Shown here: positions 63,810 to 64,000 of the stretch, in pieces
Position numbering within the stretch: position 1 is the first letter of the stretch
Layout: each line of letters opens with the position of its first letter
Assembly (NCBI RefSeq): GCF_002127585.1
Contig: NZ_NEGZ01000012.1
Span: 46,312-110,311, forward strand
Length of the DNA: 64,000 bases
Source of the DNA: Janthinobacterium sp. GW458P
Lineage (GTDB): Bacteria; Pseudomonadota; Gammaproteobacteria; Burkholderiales; Burkholderiaceae_D
Direction: 5' to 3'
Notes under the pieces: model-generated
The model's input: the letters and a program-made list of their open reading frames with translations, nothing else
The model's database searches: none
What the model was told of the DNA's origin: nothing
Program-made: the position numbers and the translations under genes

Positions 63810-64000
63810 ATGCTGAAACTCTTCAAAACATGGCTGATCCTGCTGCTGATGGCGGCGGTGCCGCTGCAAGCGGCCGCTGCGGGCGTTGCCCGGGCATGCA
63901 CGCCGCCGGCGCACGCCGCGCCTGCCGCCGTGGCGGCAACGGCCTGCCAGCATCACGGTGCGGCTCCGTCAGCCGCGCCGTACGGCGCCAGCGCGCCCGG
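63810..64000 (+). CDS. Secreted protein, N-terminal fragment (runs off window edge)
   Basis: The frame starts at the ATG at 63810 and remains open to the window end (63 codons). It begins MLKLFKTWLILLLMAAVPLQAAAAG, seen here as a lysine-led hydrophobic signal peptide, followed by an Ala/Pro/His-rich part (ACTPPAHAAPAAVAATACQHH). Short proteins of this look (DUF2946-like) often lie before copper-handling genes, but with only the start available that link is a guess. Confidence 0.55.
   Translation, partial: MLKLFKTWLILLLMAAVPLQAAAAGVARACTPPAHAAPAAVAATACQHHGAAPSAAPYGASAP

Overview
The window is GC-rich (roughly 65%) and densely coded. Gene content and style point to a betaproteobacterium of the Oxalobacteraceae (Janthinobacterium / Duganella / Massilia type): an NsrR-Hmp nitric oxide module, ActP/YjcH, FolE2, a class D beta-lactamase, a bacterial (6-4) photolyase, OmpC-like porin, FecI/FecR iron signalling, and many chemotaxis and c-di-GMP proteins. 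The genus is inferred from gene content, not from a marker gene. No rRNA, tRNA, CRISPR array, insertion sequence or prophage was seen; this looks like ordinary chromosome with some lineage-specific islands.

Layout. 1-6.3 kb: edge of an MHYT-domain protein, a two-gene unit (SseB-like, membrane protein), then an iron-signalling trio (TonB-dependent receptor, FecR-type anti-sigma, FecI-type sigma) behind a near-consensus Fur box. 6.3-11.8 kb: central carbon cluster pyk, gap, ppc, all on the minus strand, with strong hairpins between genes. 12.1-16.5 kb: nsrR, actP-yjcH, and a hemerythrin-hmp unit with an NsrR-like operator. 16.7-22.8 kb: six overlapping plus-strand genes coding for a stressosome (RsbR, RsbS, RsbT), an ATPase-PP2C fusion and two hybrid histidine kinases; this is the most interesting system here. 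22.9-26.7 kb: metallophosphoesterase, DUF4303-like protein, LysR regulator and SDR. 26.7-29.7 kb: a decaying three-subunit membrane dehydrogenase operon (frameshifts, two nonsense codons and a fusing deletion), next to a porin with an FNR/Anr box.

31-42.6 kb: HpaR-like MarR regulator, DMT exporter, DUF885 peptidase-like protein, LacI regulator divergent from a phytanoyl-CoA-dioxygenase-like enzyme, a GH3 lipoprotein divergent from an AraC regulator, a quinol monooxygenase and small unknowns. 42.7-49.2 kb: FeS photolyase, bifunctional penicillin-binding protein, small gene coupled to an OXA beta-lactamase, and FolE2. 49.2-54.4 kb: an ArsR regulator with two small membrane proteins, divergent from folE2 across paired dyads; AlkB; a UPF0303 protein; a GntR-SDR-racemase operon with a palindromic operator; and a thioesterase. 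54.4-64 kb: DUF1275 protein, amino-acid permease, a large unknown protein, a chemoreceptor-APS kinase-sulfotransferase operon, a PAS-GAF-GGDEF cyclase and the start of a secreted protein.

How the genes work together. Nitric oxide defence (NsrR, hemerythrin, Hmp) and low-oxygen control (FNR boxes) share the first third. The Rsb/kinase operon probably converts a stress input into phosphorelay signalling, since no sigma factor is encoded. CysC would make PAPS for the adjacent sulfotransferase. Start codons were chosen from Shine-Dalgarno position, overlaps with the upstream gene and regulatory sites; they are predictions.
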